Under the pieces are notes generated by a model that had not been told where the DNA came from, did not search any database, and saw nothing but the letters and a program-made list of their open reading frames with translations. The position numbers and the translations under genes were made by a program. A stretch of 64,000 nt of DNA from SFLA01 sp045595165 (lineage in GTDB: Bacteria > Bacillota > Clostridia > Oscillospirales > CAG-382), in assembly GCA_045595165.1 (NCBI GenBank), contig JAZNZY010000005.1, positions 42,837-106,836 on the forward strand, written 5' to 3'. Below are positions 8,712-16,448 of this stretch, piece by piece; position 1 is the first letter of the stretch; each line of letters starts with the position of its first letter.

Positions 8712-8797
8712 GGTGCCGGTGGCGGGGGTCGAACCCGCACGGTATCGCTACCACTGGATTTTGAGTCCAGCACGTCTGCCAATTCCATCACACCGGC
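8711..8797 (-). tRNA. tRNA-Leu (anticodon CAA)
   Basis: 87 bases including an encoded CCA end (8711-8713). The acceptor GCCGGTG pairs with CACCGGC, the anticodon stem CTGGA/TCCAG encloses CTCAAAA giving anticodon CAA for UUG, a long variable arm (TGGTAGCGATACCG) marks it as class II, and GGTTCGACCC forms the T loop. Promoter at 8814-8842 and terminator at 8682-8711 make it a single-tRNA unit. Confidence 0.96.
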
Positions 8798-8813
8798 GCA
8801 TTACGCTTTGAGC

Positions 8814-8842
8814 AGTATAGCACACTTTACACCGTTTTTCAA
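8814..8842 (-). promoter_or_regulatory. Promoter of tRNA-Leu
   Basis: TTGAAA, 17 bases, TATACT on the minus strand, 17 bp upstream of the mature 5' end. Confidence 0.75.
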
Positions 8843-8900
8843 GTGGTTTACAACACTTTTTTACAGGAATTCTTGCAAGGAAGCAAACATTATCCCCGTA

Positions 8901-8929
8901 TTGCAAATCGGCACCGACTATGATATACT
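8901..8929 (+). promoter_or_regulatory. Promoter of DUF4855 gene
   Basis: TTGCAA, 17 bases, TATACT, 22 bp upstream of the ATG at 8952. It lies inside an upstream extension of the frame, which supports the shorter start. Confidence 0.68.
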
Positions 8930-8951
8930 TTTACCGAAAGAAGGTAAAGCA

Positions 8952-10586
8952 ATGAGTACATATTATACAAACAAGCCCATTATAAAAGAAGCTGCGGGGA
9001 ACGCAAAAGAAATATCGGGCGAGAGGAAAAATCTTATTCTCGGTCTGCCCATACATTCCATCGAGGAAAAGGTATCCTTCGGGGTGAAGGGTGACCGCCC
9101 TCACACCAATTACGATACCGATTCCCCCTTGCTTACCGACGGAATTTACAGCCCCGACGAAAATTACAAAAACCCCCAATGGTTCCATATAAACAGAGGC
9201 GAAGGACGGGTTATAACCTTTAAGCTTCCCTGCCTCTGCGCGGTTGACGGGTTTATGATAAGCGCCTGCAGAAACGACGAAGTTGCCGTGCGCACGCCCG
9301 CATACGTTAAAATACGCGTATCTGCCGACGGAGAGAATTTTGAAACCGTATACGATAACGAGGACACACGTTCCCACGTTGACAGACAGAATTTTATAAT
9401 TAAAGGTGATTTTGAAAAAACGCTGGCTTTATACGTTCAGATCGCTTTTGACGTTGTTCACCACGTTTATATTGATGAAATCGAGGTTTTCGGTTGCACG
9501 GACACAAAGGGCGCCAAGCAGCCGGTAGCAGACGGGGTCCCCGTATTCAACGAAAAGCCCGTTCCCGCAGAAATTAACGAATATCCCGACGAGGACATTT
9601 TGGGGGCGAGAAATATCGCCCTTACATACAATTTCCGCCCCGTCGCCGAGGACAAGGGCTTGCAGACGGAAGAAAATTATCTTCCCCTTACCGCTTATCT
9701 CGATAAAGACGGAAATATTAAAGACACGTTTATGGACGGATTTTTGTTTTTGCCCGACGTATCTATGGATTACACTCCCCGCGGTCAATTCGCAGACGGC
9801 TGGAAGGAATATATGGACAGCGTGTTTGTGAAGGGCAAAAATCTGGATGCTTTGAACTCCGCCGCAAAAAAGACAGGGGACGCTTTGGGAAACCCCGAAT
9901 ACAAGGTAAAGGTGTATTTCACCCTGCTTTATACCTATACCCACCACAGCGAATTCGGTACCGTGAACGGGGAAAAGCTGGTATTCGATAACCCCGAAAG
10001 CCGCAAAAAGGCGCTGAGATGGCTGATAGATTATATGCTTGAAGAATACGAAAAAGGCGGATATTCCCACACGGAGGTGGGTGGATTTTATTGGTTTGAG
10101 GAAGCCTTGAATCCCACCGACAGATACGAGCAGGAAATTATACGCGATACCTGCGAATACATACATTCCAAGGGGTACAAATGCTTCTGGATACCCTATT
10201 TTTGCGCTCTGGGATATGAAACCTGGAAAGAATACGGATTTGACGTTGCTTGTATGCAGCCGAACTATATGTTTGATTATGATATCCCTCAAAGCAGGCT
10301 TTACGAAACCGCAACCCAAGCGTTTCGTATGGGAATGTGCGTAGAGCTGGAGGTTTGGAAGATATACGATGAGGACGGAAGCATAGACTCCGACAGTATG
10401 GAGAACATACGCAGATTTATACAGTATCTTGAGGCGGGCAAGGAAACGGGATATATGTACGCCCCGAAGATGTATTATCACGGAAGTGCCAAGGGCAGCG
10501 TGATAACAAACGGCTTTAGCAGCAAAAATTCCGCTTACCGTGAAATGTATGATAAAACATACTTGTTTGCAAAGAAAAAGCTGTAG
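8952..10586 (+). CDS. DUF4855 domain protein
   Basis: 544-residue protein without a recognisable signal peptide. An N-terminal region (about 40-180) looks like a discoidin-type carbohydrate-binding fold (LLTDGIYS, NPQWFHINRG, IRVSADGENFETVYD). The rest (about 240-540) matches DUF4855 as I recall it: FLPDVSMDYTPRG, the acidic pair in GGFYWFEEALNP, then FWIPYFCALGYETWKEYGFD and MGMCVELEVW. The aromatic- and Glu-rich layout resembles a TIM-barrel glycoside hydrolase, but activity is not established for the family. The start at 8952 has an AAGG site and a promoter 22 bp upstream; longer frames would begin inside the tRNA promoter. The lipoprotein gene follows after 13 bp. Confidence 0.85.
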   Translation: MSTYYTNKPIIKEAAGNAKEISGERKNLILGLPIHSIEEKVSFGVKGDRPHTNYDTDSPLLTDGIYSPDENYKNPQWFHINRGEGRVITFKLPCLCAVDGFMISACRNDEVAVRTPAYVKIRVSADGENFETVYDNEDTRSHVDRQNFIIKGDFEKTLALYVQIAFDVVHHVYIDEIEVFGCTDTKGAKQPVADGVPVFNEKPVPAEINEYPDEDILGARNIALTYNFRPVAEDKGLQTEENYLPLTAYLDKDGNIKDTFMDGFLFLPDVSMDYTPRGQFADGWKEYMDSVFVKGKNLDALNSAAKKTGDALGNPEYKVKVYFTLLYTYTHHSEFGTVNGEKLVFDNPESRKKALRWLIDYMLEEYEKGGYSHTEVGGFYWFEEALNPTDRYEQEIIRDTCEYIHSKGYKCFWIPYFCALGYETWKEYGFDVACMQPNYMFDYDIPQSRLYETATQAFRMGMCVELEVWKIYDEDGSIDSDSMENIRRFIQYLEAGKETGYMYAPKMYYHGSAKGSVITNGFSSKNSAYREMYDKTYLFAKKKL

Positions 10587-10599
10587 TCAAGGAGAAAAA

Positions 10600-11520
10600 A
10601 TGAAAAAATATATATCTTTTTTACTTATATTTGTTTTTGCTTTAACCGCCTTTGCGGGATGTGAAACGACGAAAGAGAACGTTTCCGAAGAAGCGAGCGA
10701 GGTTTCCGAAAACGTTTCCGAGGAAGTATCTGAAGAGATTTCCGAAGAAGTGTCCGAAGAAATATCTGATGAGGTTTCGGAGGAGGATGAGGTTTTAACC
10801 TCTATCGTCGGTTCCTGGACGGAATGCTATACCGAAGAGGATTATGCGGACGGATATATCTGGCTTAACGGGTTTGTGTTCGGTGAAAACGGATGCTGTA
10901 TTGCTTTCGACACGGAATACAACGTATACGAGGACGAAAACGGCGATATTATGTTCGAGCCCTGCGGCGGAAACAGCCGCGAGGGAGTGTATACGCTTAA
11001 CGGCAATACGCTTATTATCGTATTTGATTTTTCCGTTCAGTACGGTGATAGCTTCTCAAAAACATATACGATAAGCAAAGAGGGCGAAAACCTGATCATT
11101 GACGGCACGGAATATTTCTTGGAAGCCGAAACGGGCTACGTTCCCGAAAAGCTTACCAAAGAGCTGCTTTACGGCTTGTGGGAGTTTTATGAATTTGAAA
11201 ACGGCACTTGTACGAAAGAGTGGATGGAATTCAGAGAAGACGGCACCTGCGAATACGTAAAGGAAAGCTACGTGGAAGCAAACCCCGGCGAAACCGATCT
11301 TATTTTGATAGACGGAAAGCTTTATAAAAGAGAAAAAACACATGAATGGATCATGGGATATTTTGATATTCACGGCGCGGAAACGGTGACGCTTACCATT
11401 CAATCGGAGGACGTGGTATTCACCGGTTATTACTTGAGCTTATATCAGGATTATCTCACCATATTCTGGCAATACGATGAAGAAGGCGACGTACGAAGCG
11501 AGCTTGTAAAGGTAAACTGA
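10600..11520 (+). CDS. Lipoprotein with SE-repeat linker
   Basis: 306-residue exported lipoprotein: signal peptide with lipobox AFAGC (Cys about 20), then a linker of repeated SEEVSEEISEE units (about 27-62), then two similar beta-rich halves that each open with a Trp-containing phrase (SIVGSWTECY near 66 and LLYGLWEFYEF near 190) and end in short beta strands, as in lipocalin-like or META-like repeats of Clostridia. The ATG at 10600 with AAGGAGAAAA is preferred over an earlier ATG inside the preceding gene. It probably shares that gene's promoter. Ligand unknown. Confidence 0.82.
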   Translation: MKKYISFLLIFVFALTAFAGCETTKENVSEEASEVSENVSEEVSEEISEEVSEEISDEVSEEDEVLTSIVGSWTECYTEEDYADGYIWLNGFVFGENGCCIAFDTEYNVYEDENGDIMFEPCGGNSREGVYTLNGNTLIIVFDFSVQYGDSFSKTYTISKEGENLIIDGTEYFLEAETGYVPEKLTKELLYGLWEFYEFENGTCTKEWMEFREDGTCEYVKESYVEANPGETDLILIDGKLYKREKTHEWIMGYFDIHGAETVTLTIQSEDVVFTGYYLSLYQDYLTIFWQYDEEGDVRSELVKVN

Positions 11521-11613
11521 AGTTTTTTGAAAAAATATTTATTTTTCGTGAAACCAAACGGGATTTTTGACGGTATTATATATGTAGGCACCAAAAGAAA
11601 GGAGCGCATATAA

Positions 11614-12147
11614 ATGAAAGGCAAAAGCAAGTGCAAAATACTTAAAGATATCCGCAAGCAGATTGCAAAGGAAAACGATATTGAATTTATTACAAGCGAA
11701 TGCAAATACCAAGGAGATTGCCTTGGTACCTGCCCCAAGTGCGAGGCGGAAGTGCGGTATCTTGAAGAAGAGCTGAAAAAGAGAAAAAGTGCGGGAAAAG
11801 GAATTGCCGTTGCGGGAATTGCCGCCGCTTTTACCTTGACTGCAACAAGCTGTAACGAGCTTATTGATAACGTTATCCGCGGACCGATTCAGGGAGATAT
11901 GGCTATGCCCCCCGAACAGTCTTATGAAACGGTGGACGGAGAAATGCCGTCGGTATCACAGCCCGTTATCACGGACGATTCCGACGATATAGTGACCGAA
12001 GGCGAGCTTATGCCCGAGGAAAGCGAATATTGGCAGGAAACTCCCGGCGAGGCTATGCCCGAGGAAAGCGAAGTTTCGGAGGAATGGGAAGAGGGAGAAA
12101 TTGAGGTAGAAATTATGGGAGATATGGCTCCCGGATACTATGATTAA
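11614..12147 (+). CDS. Four-cysteine membrane protein paired with radical SAM gene
   Basis: 177 residues in three parts. The basic N-terminal part (1-60) has a C-x5-C-x3-C-x2-C motif (Cys30, 36, 40, 43, with GTCPKC at its end), probably a zinc or iron-sulfur site, followed by a short charged helix. A hydrophobic segment (about 62-80) ends in ATSC, which resembles a late lipobox. An acidic, Met/Pro/Glu-rich tail (about 81-177) repeats MPEESE twice and ends APGYYD. The stop overlaps the start of the radical SAM gene (ATGATTAA), so the two are translationally coupled. The protein could be a substrate, partner or membrane anchor of that enzyme; no function is known to me. AAAGGAG precedes the ATG. 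Confidence 0.8.
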   Translation: MKGKSKCKILKDIRKQIAKENDIEFITSECKYQGDCLGTCPKCEAEVRYLEEELKKRKSAGKGIAVAGIAAAFTLTATSCNELIDNVIRGPIQGDMAMPPEQSYETVDGEMPSVSQPVITDDSDDIVTEGELMPEESEYWQETPGEAMPEESEVSEEWEEGEIEVEIMGDMAPGYYD

Positions 12148-12757
12148 AGCCCCGATAATTGCCCTATCCCGCCACAGAATGCAGACCGACGGAGACGGAG
12201 TTACCACACTGGTGTGCTTTCACGGCTGTCCCTTGCGGTGCAAATGGTGTATAAACCCCTTTTCCTTTGCGGAAGACACCAAAAAGAATATGCTGACCTC
12301 CGAAGAGCTATACCAAAAAACAAAGATAGATTCTTTGTATTTTCTTGCAACGGGAGGCGGCGTTACCTTTGGAGGGGGAGAGCCTCTTTTGTATGGGGAT
12401 TTTTTAAAGGAATTCAGACAGGTGTGCGGTAACGAATGGCATCTCTGCGCCGAAACGTCTTTAAACGTGCCTACGGAAAACGTGATAAAAGCGGCGGAGT
12501 GTATAGACGTTTTTTACGTGGACTGCAAGGATACAAACCCCGAAATATATTTTTCCTACACGGGCAAGGACAACACCCTTATGCTGGAAAACCTGCGTAT
12601 ACTGCTGGACAAGGTGGGAAGCGAGCGGATAATCGTCCGTGTACCTCTTATCCCCCAATACAACACCGACGAGGACAGACAGAAAAGCAAAGAATTGCTT
12701 ACCCGAATGGGGGTTACACGTTTTGATATATTTACATATAAAATTAAGGAGCGTTAA
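12140..12757 (+). CDS. Minimal radical SAM protein (activase-like)
   Basis: 205-residue cytoplasmic enzyme of the radical SAM superfamily. Residues 26-37 hold CFHGCPLRCKWC with the C-x3-C-x2-C cluster motif (Cys30, 34, 37), followed by TFGGGEPLLY, the SAM-binding GGE motif. It resembles glycyl-radical-enzyme activases (PflA, YjjW, NrdG) but lacks the ferredoxin-like insert and is short. No glycyl radical enzyme gene lies in the window, so its target is not evident; the overlapping upstream protein is the natural candidate. The last codons run into the terminator at 12746-12775. Confidence 0.88.
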   Translation: MIKAPIIALSRHRMQTDGDGVTTLVCFHGCPLRCKWCINPFSFAEDTKKNMLTSEELYQKTKIDSLYFLATGGGVTFGGGEPLLYGDFLKEFRQVCGNEWHLCAETSLNVPTENVIKAAECIDVFYVDCKDTNPEIYFSYTGKDNTLMLENLRILLDKVGSERIIVRVPLIPQYNTDEDRQKSKELLTRMGVTRFDIFTYKIKER

Positions 12758-12775
12758 AAACGCTCCTTGTTTTTG
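12746..12775 (+). terminator. Terminator overlapping radical SAM stop codon
   Basis: Stem AAGGAGCG/CGCTCCTT with the TAA stop inside the loop side, followed by GTTTTTG. Confidence 0.88.
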
Positions 12776-12778
12776 TAT

Positions 12779-12817
12779 CGGGGTCCCCAAGAAGCCGGCA
12801 GGCTTGTTGGGGTGATT
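12779..12817. repeat. Family A repeat
   Basis: Copy with ends GGGGTCCCC and GGGGTGATT and inner stem AAGCC-GGCA-GGCTT, placed between the radical SAM terminator and the stop of the convergent gene. Confidence 0.85.
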
Positions 12818-13216
12818 TTATTCCTCGTTATTATTTAAACATTTAACATAGCAAGCCGTGCTTGTAAGCGTTAACGAAAAGAACAGCAGTGCCAGTCCTG
12901 CAAGAATTGCGCTGACGGGGCTGGTAGCTACGACGCCTACGGCAAGAAGTATTACCGAAAACAGCACCGTGCCCAATATGCCCGCAAGCAATGAGTTTAT
13001 TATCGAGCTCGGGCAGGACGTATCAGATAACGCCGCCGCAAGCAATACCACGCCCAGATAGACTACAGCCACGCCGAGTATGACCCAAAGGAACGCGGCG
13101 GTAACGGTAATAATACCGGTTATCTGTAAAAACGCGGTGATTATACCAACGAGAACGCTGGCGATAACAGCCCAGAGTACGCAGTTGCGCTTGCAATCGC
13201 AGTTTAATAATGACAT
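12818..13216 (-). CDS. Small four-helix membrane protein
   Basis: 132 residues with a cysteine-rich N-terminus (MSLLNCDCKRNC) and four hydrophobic helices (about 12-35, 38-62, 72-95, 97-118), ending CYVKCLNNNEE. The cysteines at both ends face the same side if the helix number is even, so they could pair or bind metal. A very strong AGGAGGTGA ribosome site precedes the ATG. Small proteins of this kind recur in Clostridia, but I do not know a function. Confidence 0.78.
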   Translation of the reverse strand: MSLLNCDCKRNCVLWAVIASVLVGIITAFLQITGIITVTAAFLWVILGVAVVYLGVVLLAAALSDTSCPSSIINSLLAGILGTVLFSVILLAVGVVATSPVSAILAGLALLFFSLTLTSTACYVKCLNNNEE

Positions 13217-13244
13217 ATATTTTCACCTCCTATGTCAATATATG

Positions 13245-13345
13245 CCCCACATCAACAATGGGTGAAAGTCCTTGTTCCGAGACAGATCCTTCGGAGCGGG
13301 CAGTGGTAAATCCGCATCCCCCGCCCCGGGACGAAACGTGCATAA
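13245..13345. other. GC-rich stretch, possible structured RNA remnant
   Basis: About 100 bases clearly richer in G+C than the flanks, with GGGTGAAAGTCC (a phrase common in group II intron domain I and similar to part of cobalamin riboswitches) and complementary pieces GCGGG/CCCGC and TCCG/CGGA. It lies just upstream of the promoter at 13373, so it is not in that leader on the plus strand; on the minus strand it would lie in the leader of the gene at 13216. No full riboswitch consensus could be assembled. Confidence 0.25.
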
Positions 13346-13372
13346 TTGTGCAAAAAAAGTTATAAATTTTCA

Positions 13373-13401
13373 TTGACATACGGAACGTAAAGTGGTATAT
13401 T
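13373..13401 (+). promoter_or_regulatory. Promoter of ABC importer operon
   Basis: TTGACA, 17 bases, TATATT, about 40 bp upstream of the ATG at 13442. Confidence 0.82.
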
Positions 13402-13441
13402 AATAGCATCTTTTATTTATGGTTCAGAAAGGCAAAAGAAA

Positions 13442-14419
13442 ATGAAAAAGATTATTGCATTATTATTAACCTTGCTTATGGTTACAGCATTCACCGCGTG
13501 TGACACCACACCTGCCAAAGAAGACGGCAAGTACGTGGTTGGCGTTGTGCAGCTTGCTCCCCACCCCGCGCTTGACGCAGCGACACAAGGCTTTATAGAC
13601 ACTCTTAAGGCAGAACTGGGCGAGGATAATGTTGAAGTTAAAGTAGAGATCGCAGCCGGCGATACCGCTACCTGCGCTCCCATAGTAAACTCCTTTGTTG
13701 CAGAAGGTGTAGATCTTATTATGGCAAACGCAACTCCCGCACTCCAGGCAGCCGCAGCCGCTACCACCGAAATTCCCATTCTCGGCACCTCCGTTACCGA
13801 ATACGGCGTTGCTCTTGACATTAAGGATTTTGACGGTCTCGTTGGCGGAAACATTTCCGGCACCTCCGACCTTGCTCCCCTTACCAAGCAGGCGGACATG
13901 ATAAAGGAATGGTTCCCCGAAGCAAAGAATATCGGTCTCCTTTTCTGCTCCGCAGAGGCTAACTCCAAGTATCAGGTAGATACCGTTCAGGCTTATCTTG
14001 AAGGCATGGGCTACACCTGCAAGCAGTATCCCTTCGCAGATTCCAACGAAATGCAGTCCGTAACTCAGAAGGCTGCCAGCGAATCCGACGTTATATATGT
14101 TCCTACCGATAACACTGTAGCAAACGCTACCGGTATCGTAGACGGCATCTGCCAGCCCGCAAAGGTTCCCGTTATTGCAGGAGAAGAAGGCATTTGCTCC
14201 GGCTGCGGTGTTGCGACCCTTTGTATCAGCTATTACGATCTCGGCGTTGCTACCGCAAAGATGGCTGTTAAGATTCTTAAAGGCGAAGCAAATGTTTCCG
14301 AAATGCCTATTGAGTACGTAGCAGAAGACGACATTACCCCCAAATACAACAAGGATATTTGCGAAGCGCTGGGCATCACTCCTCCCAAAGGATACACAGC
14401 TATCGAAAAAGCAGACTAA
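13442..14419 (+). CDS. ABC transporter substrate-binding lipoprotein (TrpX-like)
   Basis: 325-residue lipoprotein (lipobox AFTAC, Cys about 20) of the ABC substrate-binding family COG2984. The mature part has two alpha/beta lobes: VVGVVQLAPHPALDAATQGF opens lobe one, a VDLIMANATPALQAAAAAT segment follows, and GLLFCSAEANSKYQV and VIYVPTDNTVAN belong to lobe two. Members next to this type of permease and ATPase (TrpXYZ) import tryptophan or tyrosine in several Firmicutes; the substrate here is inferred only from that. First gene of a three-gene operon with the permease at 14606. Confidence 0.88.
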   Translation: MKKIIALLLTLLMVTAFTACDTTPAKEDGKYVVGVVQLAPHPALDAATQGFIDTLKAELGEDNVEVKVEIAAGDTATCAPIVNSFVAEGVDLIMANATPALQAAAAATTEIPILGTSVTEYGVALDIKDFDGLVGGNISGTSDLAPLTKQADMIKEWFPEAKNIGLLFCSAEANSKYQVDTVQAYLEGMGYTCKQYPFADSNEMQSVTQKAASESDVIYVPTDNTVANATGIVDGICQPAKVPVIAGEEGICSGCGVATLCISYYDLGVATAKMAVKILKGEANVSEMPIEYVAEDDITPKYNKDICEALGITPPKGYTAIEKAD

Positions 14420-14422
14420 AAA

Positions 14423-14500
14423 CCCCCAAGAAAGGTTTTTAGATGTGTAGGGGTGATCAAAACCTGTTATGATGGTAAAAACGCTTTCTCGGGGACCCCG
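14423..14500. repeat. Family A repeat, long form
   Basis: The ends CCCCCAAGAAAGG and CTTTCTCGGGGACCCCG pair over about 11 bases, but the stem is opened by an insert of about 45 bases (AGATGTGTAGGGG...). A partial third arm (CACCCCAAGAAAC, 14508-14520) follows. It lies between the binding-protein and permease genes, so it is transcribed. Confidence 0.7.
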
Positions 14501-14538
14501 AAAAAAACACCCCAAGAAACACACAAAAATACGTAAAA

Positions 14539-14565
14539 GGGCGAGATGGAAACACCATCTCGCCC
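14539..14565 (+). other. Intra-operon stem-loop
   Basis: Perfect 11-bp stem GGGCGAGATGG/CCATCTCGCCC with a 5-base loop and no T-run, so probably an RNA-stability element rather than a terminator. It may let the binding-protein part of the mRNA accumulate above the permease part. Confidence 0.6.
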
Positions 14566-14605
14566 ACCTTAGCAAAACGACATAAATTTTAAAAAGGATT
14601 TTTTT

Positions 14606-15565
14606 ATGACAAGCTTTCTGAATGCGCTCCCCAGCGCAGTAGCGCAGGGTCTTATCTGGGGTATAATGGCGATAGGCGTATACATTACATACAGATTGTT
14701 GGACGTATCCGACCTTACCGTTGATGGATCCTTCTGTACCGGCGGCGCAGTTTGCGCCGTAATGATAGTTGCGGGCTACAACGTATGGCTTTCTATGGCT
14801 GTGGCGTTTATCGTCGGCATGGTAACCGGTCTTGTAACCGGACTTCTTAACACAAGGCTGGGCATCCCCCCCATACTTGCAGGTATACTTACACAGCTCG
14901 GTCTGTGGTCTGTAAATCTGGCAATAATGGACATGAAGGCAAACCAGCCTCTTAACGTAAATAATTACAAGCTTATCGTTTCTCTCCGTTACCTGCAGGA
15001 CGTTGTAAAGGGCGACCGTCCCTTTTATATGTACCCCCTGTTTACGGTAGGCTTATTTACTGTAGGTATCATACTCGTTTTATATTGGTTCTTCGGTACC
15101 GAGCTGGGCGCTTCTCTCCGCGCAACCGGAGCAAACGGAAATATGGCTCGTGCGCAAGGCATAAACACCAATGTAAACAAGGTTTTGGGACTTATGATAT
15201 CCAACGGTCTCGTAGCCCTTTCCGGCGCACTGCTTGCACAGTATCAGAGCTTTGCGGATATCAACATGGGCAGAGGCGCAATCGTAATAGGTCTTGCCGC
15301 TGTAATTATCGGCGAGGTGTTGTTCAGTAAGCTGTTCCGAAACTTTGCGTTAAAGCTGCTTTCCGTAAGTATCGGTGCGGTAGTTTATTACGTTGTTATT
15401 CAGGCGGTAATAAGTATGCTGGATATTAACTCCAACTATATGAAGCTTATATCCGCAGTTATAGTTGCAATATTCCTTGCAGTTCCTCACCTCCGCGCAA
15501 AGGTGTTCGGCGGAAGAAACGTAAACGTTAAAGCGGGAAAGGAGAATAACAATGTTAAAGGTTAA
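14606..15565 (+). CDS. ABC transporter permease (TrpY-like)
   Basis: 319-residue membrane subunit of the branched-chain-type permease family (BPD_transp_2, COG4120). About eight to nine hydrophobic helices are visible. TYRLLDVSDLTVDGSFCTGGAVCAV is characteristic of this subgroup, and ELGASLRATGANGNMARAQGIN is the cytoplasmic coupling loop that contacts the ATPase. Last codons overlap the ATPase gene by 14 bp, which implies coupled translation. A gap of 187 bp holding two RNA structures separates it from the binding protein. Confidence 0.9.
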   Translation: MTSFLNALPSAVAQGLIWGIMAIGVYITYRLLDVSDLTVDGSFCTGGAVCAVMIVAGYNVWLSMAVAFIVGMVTGLVTGLLNTRLGIPPILAGILTQLGLWSVNLAIMDMKANQPLNVNNYKLIVSLRYLQDVVKGDRPFYMYPLFTVGLFTVGIILVLYWFFGTELGASLRATGANGNMARAQGINTNVNKVLGLMISNGLVALSGALLAQYQSFADINMGRGAIVIGLAAVIIGEVLFSKLFRNFALKLLSVSIGAVVYYVVIQAVISMLDINSNYMKLISAVIVAIFLAVPHLRAKVFGGRNVNVKAGKENNNVKG

Positions 15566-16346
15566 TAATATTGTAAAAGTATTCAATCCCCACACCATAA
15601 ACGAAAAGGTCGCCCTCAACGGCGTTGATCTTGAGCTTAAAAGCGGCGATTTCGTCAGCGTTATCGGCGGTAACGGCGCGGGTAAGAGTACGCTGCTCAA
15701 CTGCGTTGCAGGGGTTTACCACGTTGAGGCAGGAAGTATTGTTATTGACGGAACGGACGTAACCAAGCTTCCCGAGCATAAAAGAGCAAAATTTATCGGC
15801 AGAGTATTCCAGGACCCTATGATGGGTACTGCCGCAACAATGCAGATAGAGGAAAATCTTGCCCTTGCCGCACGCAGAGGAAAGCTTAGACTTCTCGGCC
15901 CCGGTATAACTAAAAAGGAAAGAGAAAACTACCGCGAGCAGTTAAAGATACTCGACCTTGGTCTTGAAAACCGTATGACCGCAAAGGTAGGACTTCTCTC
16001 CGGCGGACAAAGACAGGCGCTTACTCTGCTTATGGCAACGCTTCAACAGCCCAAGCTTTTGCTTCTTGACGAGCACACCGCAGCCCTTGACCCCAAGACC
16101 GCCGCAAAGGTTTTGGAAACTACCGAAAAGATAGTTAATAAAAACAACCTTACCACACTTATGATAACTCACAATATGCGTGATGCAATTACATACGGTA
16201 ACAGGCTTATTATGATGCATGAGGGCAGAATCGTGGTGGACGTAAGCGGGGAGGAAAAGAAAAATCTTACCGTTGAACAGCTTATGGGTCTGTTCTCCAA
16301 GACAAGCGGAAGCGAGATCGCAAACGATAAATTACTTCTTTCATAA
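15552..16346 (+). CDS. ABC transporter ATP-binding protein (TrpZ-like)
   Basis: 264-residue ATPase (COG1101 type) that powers the permease upstream. Walker A GGNGAGKST (about 38-46), Q-loop in GRVFQDP, signature LSGGQRQAL (about 146-154), Walker B LLLLDEHTAALDP and switch His in ITHNM are all intact. The RHxLTxL-like C-terminal extension VEQLMGLFSK is usual for the subgroup. The start overlaps the permease gene and has GGAAAGGAG before it. A terminator follows at 16361-16398. Confidence 0.93.
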   Translation: MLKVNNIVKVFNPHTINEKVALNGVDLELKSGDFVSVIGGNGAGKSTLLNCVAGVYHVEAGSIVIDGTDVTKLPEHKRAKFIGRVFQDPMMGTAATMQIEENLALAARRGKLRLLGPGITKKERENYREQLKILDLGLENRMTAKVGLLSGGQRQALTLLMATLQQPKLLLLDEHTAALDPKTAAKVLETTEKIVNKNNLTTLMITHNMRDAITYGNRLIMMHEGRIVVDVSGEEKKNLTVEQLMGLFSKTSGSEIANDKLLLS

Positions 16347-16360
16347 AAAATTACTTCAAG

Positions 16361-16398
16361 AAAAACACACCGAGAAGCTTCTTGGTGTGTTTTTTGTG
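16361..16398 (+). terminator. Terminator of ABC importer operon
   Basis: Long stem AAAACACACC(G)AGAAG/CTTCTTGGTGTGTTTT followed by T-run. Confidence 0.88.
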
Positions 16399-16448
16399 TC
16401 TTAACGTCGAACCGAGTAATATATTGATATTACGGAGGTTGATATTTT

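Noticed and set aside
8506..8791. Short open frames across the tRNA and hairpin array
   Set aside because: They are explained by the tRNA, its terminator and the hairpin array, and have no ribosome sites.
13245..13345. Cobalamin riboswitch
   Set aside because: Only a partial phrase matches; the conserved B12 box and order of helices could not be found on either strand, and neighbouring genes are not cobalamin genes.
13230..13441. T-box leader in front of the TrpXYZ-like importer
   Set aside because: The promoter is only about 40 bp from the start codon and no T-box sequence is present; there is no room for a T-box leader.
13466..14575. 369-codon open frame antisense to the substrate-binding protein
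   Set aside because: Mirrors codon usage of the real gene, has no start signal and would run through the repeat and stem-loop region.
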